From NCBI RefSeq assembly GCF_030341905.1, contig NZ_JATAAF010000008.1, forward strand, positions 62,001 through 126,000: a stretch of DNA of 64,000 bases, read 5' to 3'. The notes under the pieces are model-generated. The model saw only the letters and a program-made list of their open reading frames with translations. It was not told where the DNA came from and searched no databases. How positions within the stretch are numbered: the first letter of the stretch is position 1; every line of letters starts with the position of its first letter. Below are positions 10,335 to 20,699 of this stretch, one piece after another. The position numbers and the translations under genes are program-made. The stretch comes from Porticoccus sp. W117 (GTDB lineage Bacteria > Pseudomonadota > Gammaproteobacteria > Pseudomonadales > Porticoccaceae).

Positions 10335-11078
10335 TCAGTGCGATACGGTGCGAGCCTGCAGGTTGCTCCTGCGCTGCCGCCACCACAATGAAAAGATGGT
10401 TTGCAATATTCCCCTGGCAGCGCCGATAACGCCCTTCAAGGTTCCACTGATTTTTGATTTGCCTATACGTTTGCGAGTGGTCACTGGCACTTCGACAACT
10501 TCAAAGCCTTGTATAGCCGCCTTAACTTGCATCTCTACCGTCCAACCAAATGCCATGTCTTCCATATTGAGGTACTGCAACGCTTGGCAGTTTATTGCCC
10601 GAAAGGGGCCGAGATCCGTTACCGGCGCCTTCCAAAATAGTCGAATCAGCGCACTGGCTAGCCAGTTGCCAAAACGCTGGGGTGGTGTAAGAGCGCCTTT
10701 TTCACAGCGCCCCAACACCCGTGAGCCGATCACCAGATCGGAGTTTTCAAGGGGCACTAAAAGCAATGGAATTTCTTCAGCACAAACAGAGTGGTCGCCA
10801 TCCACAAACACCACAATGTCCGGATTAGCCAATGCTGTAATGGCCGCCTGGCAGGCCGCTCCGTAGCCGGGGCGTTCTTCGCACACCACTCGCGCACCGG
10901 CATCGCGAGCTATAGCTGCGGTGTTGTCGGTAGAGCCGTTGTCACAAACGACGATGTCGTCAACCAAAGGAAGCCCATTGCTATTTTCCAGCCGCAACAA
11001 GTCACTCACCACCGCGCCAATAGCATCAGCTTCGTTGTAGGCGGGTATCACAACAGCTACGGATTTTTGTTGAAACAT
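10335..11078 (-). CDS. Family 2 glycosyltransferase, dolichyl-phosphate-mannose-synthase type
   Basis: 247 residues. Conserved GT2 motifs: VVIPAYNEADAIGAVV, CDNGSTDNTA, the nucleotide-binding DGDHS (DxD) and DLGPFRAIN, with GWTVEMQVKA and VTTRKRIGKSKISGT as in DPM1-like enzymes. It probably transfers a sugar from a nucleotide donor to polyprenyl phosphate at the cytoplasmic membrane face. No clear C-terminal membrane helix is present, only an amphipathic GILQTIFSLWWRQRR. It is divergent (94 bp) from a GT-C enzyme that could use its product, and upstream of the DUF547 gene. The actual sugar is unknown. Confidence 0.85.
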   Translation of the reverse strand: MFQQKSVAVVIPAYNEADAIGAVVSDLLRLENSNGLPLVDDIVVCDNGSTDNTAAIARDAGARVVCEERPGYGAACQAAITALANPDIVVFVDGDHSVCAEEIPLLLVPLENSDLVIGSRVLGRCEKGALTPPQRFGNWLASALIRLFWKAPVTDLGPFRAINCQALQYLNMEDMAFGWTVEMQVKAAIQGFEVVEVPVTTRKRIGKSKISGTLKGVIGAARGILQTIFSLWWRQRRSNLQARTVSH

Positions 11079-11172
11079 ACTGCGTTCACTTACTGGATGT
11101 CTGCGATTTGACCCTGTTTTATGGATTTAGTTTTGCGGAACTTTTTGAGACCAAGACGCTCATTAGCCTGTT

Positions 11173-12465
11173 ATGAAAAACACAATTTTTCCGGCCTATT
11201 TTTCAACACAACTTCCCTTGCACATTGCCGGTTTGCTGAGCGCATTGGCCTACGCTTACCTGTCGCTGTCATCGCAAAGCGAAGGCAGTGTGACCCTGTG
11301 GCAGCTGTGGGGCGTCAGCTTGTTGTGTGCGGCTCTTTGCTTTTTGGCGTGGCGCCACTACGACACTGACAAAAAGTTATGCATCAAAGCCGTCATTGCC
11401 TGGGCGTTATTGTTTCGTTTGATTGGCGTCACCAGTTTCCCGGTAATGGAAGACGATTTTTATCGCTTTTTGTGGGATGGACGCATGCTGGTGGAAAGTG
11501 GTTCTCCATACAGCCACCCACCGTCGGAATTTTTTGGGGCATCTAACTTATCCGACGCTGACGAAGCCACACTGGACGGCATTAATCACCCGGATATAAA
11601 AACTGTCTACGGCCCGCTAAACCAATATATGTTTGCCTTCAGCCACTTGATAGCCGCTAATAAAATCTGGCCGCTGCAGTTGTTATTCACTCTGCTGGAT
11701 ATGGTACTGATACTTCTACTGATTAAGTTGGCACCAATACGCTCTGTGCTTTTGTACGCCTGGTGCCCACTGGCCATAAAGGAATTCGCCTTTACCGCCC
11801 ACCCGGACATTGTTGCGTTGCTGCCACTAGTGGCCGCACTGGTTACCACCAAAAAACAGCAATGGAATTACACAGCTCTGTGGCTTGCGTTGGCGGTTGC
11901 AGGAAAAGTATTTGCCCTGATTCTGGTACCACTGCTCTTGCGCTTTCGATGGCGCAGCTGGCTGGTATTTGCAGGGGTGTTGACAGCCATATGGCTACCC
12001 ATCGGTGGCGGGCAATTACCTCAGGGATTAACCGCAATGGCAGAGAACTGGCAATTCAACGCACCTATTTATCAATTGCTGGGCACGACCGTTGGGCCGA
12101 GTTTGTTGAAAATGATTCTGCTCAGTGCGTTTTGCTTGTTGTGGGCGGCATACGCCTGGCAACACTTGCAAAAGCCGGCTGATACATTGCCACGTGGGGA
12201 TTGGCTGTTTGGTTTGTTGTTGCTGTTTAGCCCGGTGTTCAACCCCTGGTATGCACTGTGGATTTTGCCCTTTGCGGTGATCTGGCCAAGCCGCTGGGCC
12301 TGGACAACTTCTCTTGCTGTACTACTGGCATACGCATCGGGAATAAATATGCCCAACTCCGGACTGGGGCTATATCAGCAGCCGGGCTGGGCAGTGGTCT
12401 TGGAGTTTGGCCTTGTAGCGCTGGCTTTGCTGTGGGATTGGCGCAAAACCAAAGCCAGTACTTAG
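11173..12465 (+). CDS. GT-C-type polytopic glycosyltransferase (polyprenol-phosphate-sugar dependent, predicted)
   Basis: 430 residues with about 10-12 hydrophobic segments. After the second or third helix comes VMEDDFYRFLWDGRMLVESG, the acidic loop expected in GT-C enzymes (EDD as catalytic/metal residues), then a conserved-looking TVYGPLNQ and AWCPLAIKEF. Related proteins are annotated as DUF2029/GT87 or mannosyltransferase-like. It probably glycosylates an envelope lipid or glycan outside the cytoplasm (inference). It is divergent from the GT2 gene. Its stop overlaps the stop of the next convergent gene by 4 bp. Confidence 0.72.
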   Translation: MKNTIFPAYFSTQLPLHIAGLLSALAYAYLSLSSQSEGSVTLWQLWGVSLLCAALCFLAWRHYDTDKKLCIKAVIAWALLFRLIGVTSFPVMEDDFYRFLWDGRMLVESGSPYSHPPSEFFGASNLSDADEATLDGINHPDIKTVYGPLNQYMFAFSHLIAANKIWPLQLLFTLLDMVLILLLIKLAPIRSVLLYAWCPLAIKEFAFTAHPDIVALLPLVAALVTTKKQQWNYTALWLALAVAGKVFALILVPLLLRFRWRSWLVFAGVLTAIWLPIGGGQLPQGLTAMAENWQFNAPIYQLLGTTVGPSLLKMILLSAFCLLWAAYAWQHLQKPADTLPRGDWLFGLLLLFSPVFNPWYALWILPFAVIWPSRWAWTTSLAVLLAYASGINMPNSGLGLYQQPGWAVVLEFGLVALALLWDWRKTKAST

Positions 12466-12881
12466 TATTGCAACTTCAGTTTGTAACGCTTGTTGAAGTA
12501 GTGCACCAGTGCTGCCAGATCATTGCGAGCGTAGACGTCGACAATTTTTTGTTCCGGCACATTGCAATTGTGCAAAGTGTTGGCGAAATCCAGTGCCTTG
12601 CCTTTTTTAAACGGTTTTAACAGCTTCTTTTTCACTTTAATCGCTTCGCCGGTTTCGCTGTCGCTCATGCAAACACGCACATCACCGTAGCTTTTTTCAC
12701 GGCCTCTAAACAACGCTTTGCCACGCTCATAGGCGGCATCTACCGGCCTGGGCTGGGAGCGCTGCGGAAATGAATTGCCTCCTCCGCCATAGCCTCCAGA
12801 ACCGGAAGCCTCAACCAATTGCAGGGGAAACGCGCCCACCACCAATGCCAACAGGGCGACTTTGCCATTAAAAAAATTCAC
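12462..12881 (-). CDS. Small exported protein of unknown function
   Basis: 139 residues with a signal peptide (KVALLALVVGAFPLQLVEAS), a Gly/Ser-rich linker GSGGYGGGGN, and a basic domain containing YERGKALFRGREKSYGDVRVC, KVKKKLLKPFKKGKAL and a second Cys (TLHNCNVPEQ). The layout recalls a small periplasmic cytochrome c, but there is no CxxCH motif, so it should not be called one. The two Cys could form a disulfide. It is convergent with the GT-C gene, 4-bp overlap, and is followed by greA upstream on the same strand. No function is proposed. Confidence 0.7.
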   Translation of the reverse strand: MNFFNGKVALLALVVGAFPLQLVEASGSGGYGGGGNSFPQRSQPRPVDAAYERGKALFRGREKSYGDVRVCMSDSETGEAIKVKKKLLKPFKKGKALDFANTLHNCNVPEQKIVDVYARNDLAALVHYFNKRYKLKLQY

Positions 12882-12926
12882 TCTCCACTCCTCGTCTATC
12901 AGAAAAACAACTTATCAAAAACAGAA

Positions 12927-12964
12927 ACAAAAACTGCGCAACACCAAACGGGCATTGCGCAGTT
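12927..12964 (-). terminator. Terminator of the carA-carB-greA transcript
   Basis: Minus-strand stem AACTGCGCAA / TTGCGCAGTT (10 bp) followed by TTTTTGTTTC, 50 bp past the greA stop. Confidence 0.85.
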
Positions 12965-13013
12965 ATTGAGCCTATTCCGGATATAAAGTTCCGAAATGGG
13001 AGGAGTCGGTTAA

Positions 13014-13490
13014 CTAAAGATGAGCGACGCTGTCGATTTCATACTCCACTTCACCAGATGGTGTATTGACCACAACCACTTCACCCACTTCTTTGCCGAT
13101 CAATGCGCGAGCAATGGGCGACTGGTAAGAAATTTTGCCTTCTTTTACGGTGGCTTCGTCGTCGCCGACAATCTGGTATTTTACGGTTTCATCCGTGTCG
13201 CAGTTGATGATTTCCACCGTGGCACCAAAGATGACTTTGTCACTTTCCGGAATGGTGGTGACGTCAATTACTTGAGCGTGTGACAACTTGCCTTCAATTT
13301 CCTGAATGCGGCCTTCGGCAAAGCCCTGTTGCTCGCGGGCGGCGTGATATTCAGCGTTTTCTTTCAGGTCACCGTGCTCGCGGGCTTCGGCAATTGCTTC
13401 GACAATACGCGGGCGTTCCACTTTTTTCAGATGTTCCAGCTCGGCACGAAGTTTGGCTTCGCCGGTGGCGGTCATGGGGATTTTGTTCAT
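13014..13490 (-). CDS. greA: Transcription elongation factor GreA
   Basis: 158 residues, full length. The N-terminal coiled coil has the acidic tip [20 protein letters not shown] (Asp and Glu that reach the polymerase active site), and the C-terminal FKBP-like domain ends [20 protein letters not shown]. GreA stimulates transcript cleavage in backtracked RNA polymerase. It lies 15 bp after carB, the carA-carB-greA order of Pseudomonas. Confidence 0.98.
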   Translation of the reverse strand: MNKIPMTATGEAKLRAELEHLKKVERPRIVEAIAEAREHGDLKENAEYHAAREQQGFAEGRIQEIEGKLSHAQVIDVTTIPESDKVIFGATVEIINCDTDETVKYQIVGDDEATVKEGKISYQSPIARALIGKEVGEVVVVNTPSGEVEYEIDSVAHL

Positions 13491-13505
13491 TGTCTTCCTC
13501 TTAAA

Positions 13506-16500
13506 TCACTCGCCTGCAGCATGCAGGTCTTGCAAGCGACGCACATTGATACCGCCGTCGTACTGCAGGGCATTGACCACAGCGCGGCCACCAGCCAGCG
13601 TAGTGGTGTAATACACACCGTGCTGCTCTGCGCTGGAGCGTATAGCGGCAGAATCGGCGATAGCCTGACGACCTTCAGTGGTGTTGATGATCATATCGAT
13701 CTCGTCAGATTTGATGTGATCGACAATGTGCGGGCGCCCTTCCTGAACTTTATTCACCTTTTCCACAGCCAAGCCTGCTGCCGCAATTACTGCCGCAGTG
13801 CCTTCGGTGGCAACCACGTTAAAGCCCAAGTCAATCAGGCCACGGGCCACGTCGGCAATACCCGCCTTGTCCGGTTCACGTACGGACAGGAAGGCAGTGC
13901 CGCTGGCAGGAATAGCGTCGTTGGCACCTAATTGGGCTTTGCCGTAGGCTTCAGCAAAAGTTTCACCCACACCCATCACCTCACCGGTGGACTTCATTTC
14001 CGGCCCAAGAATTGGATCAATACCAGGGAATTTATTGAAGGGGAAAACCGCCTCTTTGACATTGTAGTGTCCGGGCACAACTTCTTTGGTAAAGCCCTGG
14101 CTATCCAGTGTCTGATTTGCCATACAGCGGGCCGCCACTTTTGCCAGGGAGGTACCAATGCACTTGGACACAAACGGTACAGTACGGGAAGCGCGCGGGT
14201 TTACCTCGATCACGTAAATCTTGCCGTCCTGCCAGGCCAACTGAACATTCATTAAGCCTTTCACATCCAGCTCGCGGGCCATGGCTTTGACCATCTCGCG
14301 CATTTCCACTTGTACATCTTCCGGCAAGCTGTATGGAGGCAACGAGCAAGCGGAATCGCCGGAGTGAATACCTGCCTGCTCAATGTGCTCCATAATGGCA
14401 CCGATCACCACGGTATCGCCGTCGCAAACCGCGTCGATATCCACTTCAATAGCGGATGACAGAAAGTGATCCAGTAACACCGGCGCTTCGTTGGAGACTT
14501 TCACCGCCTCTTTCATATAGCGGCTGAGCTCTTCCTCTTTGTAAACGATTTCCATAGCGCGACCGCCCAGCACATAGGAAGGGCGCACTACCAGTGGGTA
14601 GCCAATTTCTGAGGCCTTCTGGATCGCCTCCTGTTCGGAGCGCACGATGGCATTGGGGGGCTGCAACAGACCCAGCTTGTTGATCATCTGCTGGAAACGC
14701 TCGCGGTCTTCGGCGCGATCGATGGCGTCCGGGGTGGTGCCGATAATAGGCACACCTTCCGCTTCCAGGGCGCGAGCCAGTTTCAACGGCGTCTGGCCGC
14801 CGAACTGAACAATCACGCCCTTGGGCTTCTCGACGCGAACGATCTCTAACACGTCTTCCAGGGTTACCGGCTCAAAGTAGAGGCGATCGGAAGTGTCATA
14901 ATCGGTAGAAACCGTCTCCGGGTTGCAGTTGACCATAATGGTCTCGTAACCGTCTTCGCGCATGGCCAGGGCCGCGTGCACGCAGCAGTAGTCAAACTCA
15001 ATACCTTGACCAATACGGTTGGGGCCACCGCCCAGAACCATGATTTTTTCCCTGTCAGAAGGCTGTGACTCACACTCTTCTTCGTAGGTGGAGTACATAT
15101 AGGCGGTGGAGGAAGCAAATTCTGCGGCGCAGGTATCCACCCGCTTGTATACCGGAAACAATTCCAGAGATTCACGGTGGCGACGCACATCGCTTTCACC
15201 CACACCCAGCAGATCAGCCAGGCGGGCATCGGAGAAGCCTTTGCGCTTCAGGCGGAACAGTTCGTTCTTTTCCAGACTGACCAATGTACGACCAGCCAGC
15301 GCCCGCTCTTCTTTAATCAGGTCTTCGATCTGCACCAGATACCAGCGGTCGATGGCAGAGATATCAAACACCTCGTCCACGCTCATACCAGCACGGAAAG
15401 CATCACCCACATACCAGATGCGCTGGGAGCCTGGCTCCAACAGTTCTTGGCGAATGGTGGACATGGCTTCGTCTGTGTCACTCTTTCCAGACAAGTCGAC
15501 GATGGGGTCAAAGCCTGCTTTACCCTCTTCCAGGCCACGCAGCGCTTTTTGCACCGACTCCTGGAAAGTGCGGCCAATGGCCATCACCTCACCCACAGAC
15601 TTCATCTGGGTGGTGAGTTTGGCATTGGCTTTGGTGAATTTCTCGAAAGTGAAACGGGGTACCTTGGTGACTACGTAATCGATAGACGGCTCAAACGATG
15701 CCGGGGTTGCGCCGCCGGTAATCTCGTTTTGCAACTCGTCCAAGGTGTAGCCCACCGCCAGCTTGGCCGCCACCTTGGCAATGGGGAAGCCGGTGGCTTT
15801 GGAAGCCAACGCCGAGGAACGAGACACCCGCGGGTTCATCTCAATAATCACCATGCGGCCGGTATCCGGGTGAATACCAAACTGCACGTTGGAACCGCCC
15901 GTCTCTACACCAATCTCGCGCAACACCGCACAGGAGGCGTCGCGCATAATCTGGTATTCCTTATCGGTAAGGGTCTGCGCCGGGGCAACGGTAATGGAGT
16001 CACCAGTGTGCACACCCATGGCGTCAAAGTTTTCGATGGAGCAGATAATGATGCAATTGTCGTTTCTGTCCCGAACCACCTCCATCTCGTACTCTTTCCA
16101 ACCCAACAGGGATTCGTCGATCAACAGTTCGTTGGTGGGCGACAAGTCCAGACCGCGAGTACAGATTTCGATCAGCTCCTGGCGGTTGTAGGCAATACCG
16201 CCACCAGAGCCACCCATTGTGAATGAGGGGCGAATAATCAGCGGGTAGCCAAACTGCTCCTGAATGCCCAGCGCTTCCTCCACCGAGTGCGCGATACCGG
16301 AACGGGGGGTTTCCAGGCCGATGGACTTCATGGCCACATCGAAACGGGAGCGATCTTCCGCCTTGTCGATGGCGTCTTCGGTGGCACCGATCAGCTCGAC
16401 ATCAAACTCTTTCAACACGCCTTGCTTGGACAGCTCCAGGGCACAGTTGAGTGCAGTCTGGCCACCCATGGTGGGCAGCACCGCGTCCGGGCGCTCGGCC

Positions 16501-16736
16501 TCGATAATCTTGGCAACAGTCTGCCACTCGATGGGCTCGATGTAAGTGGCATCCGCCATGGCCGGGTCGGTCATGATGGTGGCCGGGTTGGAGTTCACCA
16601 GAATCACCCGGTAACCCTCTTCTCGCAGGGCTTTACACGCCTGAGCACCGGAGTAGTCAAACTCACAGGCCTGGCCAATTACAATGGGGCCTGCGCCGAG
16701 AATCAGTATGGACTGAATATCAGTTCTTTTTGGCAT
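13506..16736 (-). CDS. carB: Carbamoyl-phosphate synthase large subunit
   Basis: 1076 residues. Two homologous ATP-grasp halves are visible, each with a [20 protein letters not shown]-like nucleotide motif (the second begins [17 protein letters not shown]), and Asn/Glu-rich metal sites [18 protein letters not shown] and [17 protein letters not shown]-terminal MGS-like allosteric domain (about 940-1076) has [19 protein letters not shown]. It makes carbamoyl phosphate for pyrimidines and arginine from bicarbonate, ATP and ammonia channelled from CarA. Start [14 protein letters not shown] is canonical; 34 bp after carA. Confidence 0.99.
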   Translation of the reverse strand: MPKRTDIQSILILGAGPIVIGQACEFDYSGAQACKALREEGYRVILVNSNPATIMTDPAMADATYIEPIEWQTVAKIIEAERPDAVLPTMGGQTALNCALELSKQGVLKEFDVELIGATEDAIDKAEDRSRFDVAMKSIGLETPRSGIAHSVEEALGIQEQFGYPLIIRPSFTMGGSGGGIAYNRQELIEICTRGLDLSPTNELLIDESLLGWKEYEMEVVRDRNDNCIIICSIENFDAMGVHTGDSITVAPAQTLTDKEYQIMRDASCAVLREIGVETGGSNVQFGIHPDTGRMVIIEMNPRVSRSSALASKATGFPIAKVAAKLAVGYTLDELQNEITGGATPASFEPSIDYVVTKVPRFTFEKFTKANAKLTTQMKSVGEVMAIGRTFQESVQKALRGLEEGKAGFDPIVDLSGKSDTDEAMSTIRQELLEPGSQRIWYVGDAFRAGMSVDEVFDISAIDRWYLVQIEDLIKEERALAGRTLVSLEKNELFRLKRKGFSDARLADLLGVGESDVRRHRESLELFPVYKRVDTCAAEFASSTAYMYSTYEEECESQPSDREKIMVLGGGPNRIGQGIEFDYCCVHAALAMREDGYETIMVNCNPETVSTDYDTSDRLYFEPVTLEDVLEIVRVEKPKGVIVQFGGQTPLKLARALEAEGVPIIGTTPDAIDRAEDRERFQQMINKLGLLQPPNAIVRSEQEAIQKASEIGYPLVVRPSYVLGGRAMEIVYKEEELSRYMKEAVKVSNEAPVLLDHFLSSAIEVDIDAVCDGDTVVIGAIMEHIEQAGIHSGDSACSLPPYSLPEDVQVEMREMVKAMARELDVKGLMNVQLAWQDGKIYVIEVNPRASRTVPFVSKCIGTSLAKVAARCMANQTLDSQGFTKEVVPGHYNVKEAVFPFNKFPGIDPILGPEMKSTGEVMGVGETFAEAYGKAQLGANDAIPASGTAFLSVREPDKAGIADVARGLIDLGFNVVATEGTAAVIAAAGLAVEKVNKVQEGRPHIVDHIKSDEIDMIINTTEGRQAIADSAAIRSSAEQHGVYYTTTLAGGRAVVNALQYDGGINVRRLQDLHAAGE

Positions 16737-16770
16737 AGTCGATCAATACCCGTATCGCTGTGGCCGCCGA

Positions 16771-17931
16771 TTAACGGCGGGCCTCCATCAATTCAAAAAA
16801 GTGGTCAAATAAGGGCGCCGCATCGTGGGGCCCCGGACTGGCTTCCGGGTGGCCCTGGAAGCTGAATGCAGGCTTATCTGTGCGGTGTATTCCCTGTAAT
16901 GAGCCATCAAACAGAGACTTGTGAGTAGCCCGCAGGTTGTCTGGCAAACTCGCCTCACCTACCGCAAAACCGTGATTCTGGCTGGTGATCAATACAGTTT
17001 TGTCATCCAGATTTTGTACCGGGTGGTTGGCACCGTGGTGACCGAATTTCATTTTCTCCGTCTGCGCGCCAGAGGCCAGCGCCAGTAATTGGTGTCCGAG
17101 GCAGATACCGAATACCGGGATATCGGTTTCCAGGAATTCTTTGATGGCAGCGATGGCGTAGTCACAGGGCTCCGGATCACCGGGGCCATTGGAGAGAAAT
17201 ACCCCATCCGGATTCATGGCCAGCACCTCAGAGGCTGGTGTTTGCGCGGGAACCACGGTCAGCTCAGCACCACGATCCACCAGCATGCGCAGGATATTGC
17301 GTTTGACGCCAAAATCGTAGGCAACCACTTTGAACGGTTTGTCGATGGTTTTTTCCGTATGGCCAACACCCAGCTCCCAGCTGCCTTCTTTCCAGGGGTA
17401 AGACTCCTGGGTGCAGACCACCTTGGCCAAATCCATCCCTTTGAGACCACCAAAGGCTTTGGCTTCTGCCAATGCCTTTTCTTCATCCAGCTCGTCACCT
17501 GCCATCAGGCAGCCATTTTGAGCGCCCTTCTCTCGCAGCAGGCGGGTCAGTTTGCGGGTGTCGATATCGGCAATACCCAGAATATTGCGCTCGCGAAGGT
17601 ATACATCCAGCGCCTGCTCACTGCGGAAGTTGCTCACCAGCAATGGCAAATCGCGAATCACCAGGCCAGCGGCCCAGATTTGACTGGATTCCTCATCTTC
17701 GGCATTGGTACCTACGTTGCCGATATGGGGGTAAGTGAGGGTAACTATTTGTCTGGCGTAGGACGGGTCAGTGAGAATCTCCTGGTAACCGGTAAGCGCG
17801 GTGTTAAACACCACTTCACCACTGGAAATACCATCAGCACCAATGGCGGTGCCACGAAAAACAGTACCGTCTTGCAACACCAGAAAGGCTGGCTTGCGGG
17901 GGGGTTGAAGAGCTTGTTCAGAAGCTGTCAC
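16771..17931 (-). CDS. carA: Carbamoyl-phosphate synthase small (glutamine amidotransferase) subunit
   Basis: 386 residues from a GTG at 17931 that has AGAGGA about 6 bases upstream; an ATG 18 bp earlier lacks a site and would itself contain this one. The N-terminal small-chain domain begins [19 protein letters not shown]. The class I amidotransferase domain has the nucleophile in [13 protein letters not shown] and the His/Glu pair in [13 protein letters not shown]. It hydrolyses glutamine and passes ammonia to CarB. Transcribed with carB and greA. Confidence 0.97.
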   Translation of the reverse strand: MTASEQALQPPRKPAFLVLQDGTVFRGTAIGADGISSGEVVFNTALTGYQEILTDPSYARQIVTLTYPHIGNVGTNAEDEESSQIWAAGLVIRDLPLLVSNFRSEQALDVYLRERNILGIADIDTRKLTRLLREKGAQNGCLMAGDELDEEKALAEAKAFGGLKGMDLAKVVCTQESYPWKEGSWELGVGHTEKTIDKPFKVVAYDFGVKRNILRMLVDRGAELTVVPAQTPASEVLAMNPDGVFLSNGPGDPEPCDYAIAAIKEFLETDIPVFGICLGHQLLALASGAQTEKMKFGHHGANHPVQNLDDKTVLITSQNHGFAVGEASLPDNLRATHKSLFDGSLQGIHRTDKPAFSFQGHPEASPGPHDAAPLFDHFFELMEARR

Positions 17932-18015
17932 TCGGTATCCTCTGTGCATTTTCAGGCGATAAATGTAAACAGAGTTCGCCGACTATAAGAGCCTAACCCA
18001 CTGATTTCAGGCTGT

Positions 18016-18055
18016 AAAAAAGCGAGATGCCGCTATTTGCTTCATCTCGCTTTTT
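18016..18055. terminator. Bidirectional terminator between the DUF6174 gene and carA
   Basis: AAAAAAGCGAGATG and CATCTCGCTTTTT form a stem around a 13-nt loop, with T runs in both directions. It ends the metalloprotease/lipoprotein transcript just upstream of carA. Confidence 0.85.
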
Positions 18056-18161
18056 CTCTGTCTGTAGCCGGTGGTTCAGGCACCCTCTGGCCGGTGAAAA
18101 TCTAACCGGGCATTCTAGGCAAGTAGACCCGTTTTGTCCATCTGAATCGCATCACAATTTG

Positions 18162-18623
18162 CTATCGAGGAGTTAAATTTTTCAGTACCAGCTGCTGCTC
18201 GTCATCGGCGATTCTGGAGCGAACATCCGCATCAATGGAAGTCGGGTACCCTTGTTCTGGGTGATAGCTCACCTCCAGGCGGTGAAACGGCTTTTCTTTA
18301 CCCTTGGTGATATAGGCGAACCACTGATCAATGGTGCGTAGAGAACCCTGTACCTCTTCGTGCACTTTGCCGTCATCATCAAGGTAAACAGCGTCAACCA
18401 CCTTGCCAGCCCGCACACTCACCCGCATGGGACGAACATACTCCTGGGTGCAGAAACAACTGCGCTGCACATCGTAGTCGTAGTCACTAAAACTGAGTGC
18501 CTGCCACTGTTGTAATGGAGACAACGGCGCGACAGGTTGCACAGCTTGGTTATCTGAGTGCAAATCGCCTCCCACACAACCCGCCAAGAACAGAGAAGCA
18601 AGCAAGTAGGTTAGGTATTTCAA
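18162..18623 (-). CDS. DUF6174-type lipoprotein
   Basis: 153 residues from a TTG start at 18623 with AGGAGG about 5 bases upstream. The signal peptide KYLTYLLASLFLAG-C ends in a lipobox, so the mature protein is lipidated at Cys. The remainder (DYDYDVQRSCFCTQEYVRP, VRAGKVVDAVYLDDDGKVHE) matches DUF6174, a small family with a CxC near the start of the domain. Its start codon overlaps the stop of the upstream metalloprotease gene (TTGA), so translation is probably coupled. The coupling suggests a joint function, possibly as an inhibitor or chaperone of the protease (inference). Confidence 0.78.
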   Translation of the reverse strand: MKYLTYLLASLFLAGCVGGDLHSDNQAVQPVAPLSPLQQWQALSFSDYDYDVQRSCFCTQEYVRPMRVSVRAGKVVDAVYLDDDGKVHEEVQGSLRTIDQWFAYITKGKEKPFHRLEVSYHPEQGYPTSIDADVRSRIADDEQQLVLKNLTPR

Positions 18624-20548
18624 AATACCCTCCTTTCCCGAAAGAGAAGGAGGGACCCCATAAACACCAATAGCCACCCAGTGGCTCCACCACCACCGCC
18701 ACTGGGAGCTGGTGTTGGAGTCGGTGTCGGAGTAGGCGCAGGCGTCGGTGTAGTAATAGTCGCTTCGTTACTGACCGCCGAATCGCCGACACTGTTGACG
18801 GCAATTACTCGATAACCGTAACTGGTACTGGCAACACTGGTGGCATCGGTAAAACTGGTGATATTGGCAGCCACGGTGCTCAAAGTGGCAAAGCTGCCGG
18901 CGCCAATACGGCGTTCTATCCGGAAGTTGTCTTCATTGTTGCTGTTGTCCGTCCAGCTAAGGGTCACATTATTGCCACTGCCCTGGCTGGCAGACAGGCT
19001 ACCGGGAGCGGCGGGAACTGTCGCGGCTGCGGTCACGGCCAGTGCGGTTTGCTGTTCATTATTACCGCTGTTGATATCAACAATTTCATCATCACCGGAC
19101 ACAGCCACCTGATGGCTGAACTGAACGTTATCCTGATTGGCCACAACCCGAACCAACAGCGTCATAGACGCAGCAGGGTTATTGGCTGTACAGGTATAAC
19201 TGAGTCCATCAGACGCCACCGTACAACTCTGACCATTGAGTTCCACTGAATTAAAGCGCCCTTCATTGGCGGGCACTGAGCCACTGGCCATGAGCGCCGA
19301 CAAGGAACGAAAAGCATCCTGTGAGGAAACCGTATACTCCAGATTCAACTCAACCCCTGCGGTTGCACTTGTGGGGTTGCCGCTGGCAGCGACGATGCTG
19401 AGATCGGCGGGGAAGTTAAAGCAGTTTTCCGGTGTGCTGACTGCAGAGATAGCTGCCTCCATCGTATCTTGTGAGCAGCTGGAAAATTCGCTGGCACTGG
19501 AACTGACCGATGCTGCCATAATAAAACCGCTATCACTGCAGCTGTTGCCATCACCATCGTGGTTCGCACCAAAATTATGGCCAACTTCATGGGCCACAAC
19601 CAGAGCTGTCAGGGGTAAATTTGCATCACCGTTAAAACGCCTAAGCACTTGTGATGTGCCCGCACCAAACCCAAAACGATTACAAAGCGCATCCACAAAC
19701 GCCACACCAGCGGTACTACCTTCAAAATTAAGGCCCGTGACCACATGCAATAATGCCTGAGAGTTTTGTATAAACGGAAGTTGGCCGTTGCGCTTGCGTT
19801 CTTGTACATCGTCGAGGAAGGCGCCGGAATCCACATCGTTACCAGTAAGGATGGTGGTATCAAATACCGAGTCATCCACCAGTTCCAACGTCAAGGTATC
19901 GAAAATAATTCCAAAATCGTTGCGGTAAAAACCTTCCACCATATTGATCAGCGATTCCGCCTGAGCGCGGGCATTGGCGCCAAACTCACTTTGAAACGCC
20001 TCATCGAAGGCAAATTCCATCTCCGCCAGCAGGCACACTTGGCCACCGGCGCCATCGTCGATGGTGGTTTGGCACAAACTGGAAAAAGCCACTTGTTGCG
20101 GAATCTGTAAGGCGGAATGCACATCCAGATTTACCAGCGCCCGACTACTTTGCGGTTCGTTATGCCTATGGTTGGGATGACCACAAGCCACCGGAGGGAA
20201 TGACGACGAGGGCTCGGCACTCATTACCTGGCTGCGGGCCACTCCCTCTCTGGTGCTATGCTCAGCAGGCATGTCGATCAGATAAACCTGCCCTCCAAAC
20301 GACAACACTCCCTGCCAACTGCCATCCACATTTGACATCCGTACCCAACTATCAGGTTGACCTGCCAGCCGGCCACGATAGTGACGAGCAGATATCAATG
20401 TGGACAGCTGCTCTGAAAGCGTACGATTCTCCTGTAGTTGAAGCAGGTAGTGATGCCCGTGAACAGATAAAACATTCGGCGGCGATTGATCCGCCGCTGC
20501 AAAAGCTGCCAAAAGTAGCAGTGTTGCTGCTGTTACAATCCTTTTCAT
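18620..20548 (-). CDS. Secreted M12-type zinc metalloprotease with FN3 domain and GlyGly-CTERM sorting tail
   Basis: 642 residues from ATG 20548. Signal peptide (RIVTAATLLLLAAFAAA); a propeptide with RHYRGRLAGQPDSWVRMS and a possible Cys switch ACGHPNH (about 121-127); metzincin zinc site HEVGHNFGANHD (320-331) with a downstream IMAAS Met-turn. A CARDB-like region, then a fibronectin type III domain (about 515-610) are followed by a Pro/Thr linker and SGGGGGATGWLLVFMGSLLL plus a basic end. That tail is a GlyGly-CTERM signal recognised by rhombosortase, whose gene is the divergent neighbour. Destination: secreted or surface-anchored via type II secretion (family knowledge). Confidence 0.87.
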   Translation of the reverse strand: MKRIVTAATLLLLAAFAAADQSPPNVLSVHGHHYLLQLQENRTLSEQLSTLISARHYRGRLAGQPDSWVRMSNVDGSWQGVLSFGGQVYLIDMPAEHSTREGVARSQVMSAEPSSSFPPVACGHPNHRHNEPQSSRALVNLDVHSALQIPQQVAFSSLCQTTIDDGAGGQVCLLAEMEFAFDEAFQSEFGANARAQAESLINMVEGFYRNDFGIIFDTLTLELVDDSVFDTTILTGNDVDSGAFLDDVQERKRNGQLPFIQNSQALLHVVTGLNFEGSTAGVAFVDALCNRFGFGAGTSQVLRRFNGDANLPLTALVVAHEVGHNFGANHDGDGNSCSDSGFIMAASVSSSASEFSSCSQDTMEAAISAVSTPENCFNFPADLSIVAASGNPTSATAGVELNLEYTVSSQDAFRSLSALMASGSVPANEGRFNSVELNGQSCTVASDGLSYTCTANNPAASMTLLVRVVANQDNVQFSHQVAVSGDDEIVDINSGNNEQQTALAVTAAATVPAAPGSLSASQGSGNNVTLSWTDNSNNEDNFRIERRIGAGSFATLSTVAANITSFTDATSVASTSYGYRVIAVNSVGDSAVSNEATITTPTPAPTPTPTPTPAPSGGGGGATGWLLVFMGSLLLFRERRVF

Positions 20549-20699
20549 ACCTAACCCCGTTATTATTTGCCGAGTTGCGCGGCGATACGTCAAAACTAAC
20601 TCTTTACAGACAAGCCCGCTGACATAAAAATCCATTTTATGAGGCCTAGCGGCCAGCAAACGGCGAACCTGTCACATTTATAGAGCATTGGGCATCATC

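Noticed and set aside
15177-16226. Long plus-strand frames opposite carB
   Set aside because: carB is unambiguous over the whole stretch; the opposite frames lack starts with ribosome sites and have no recognisable domains.
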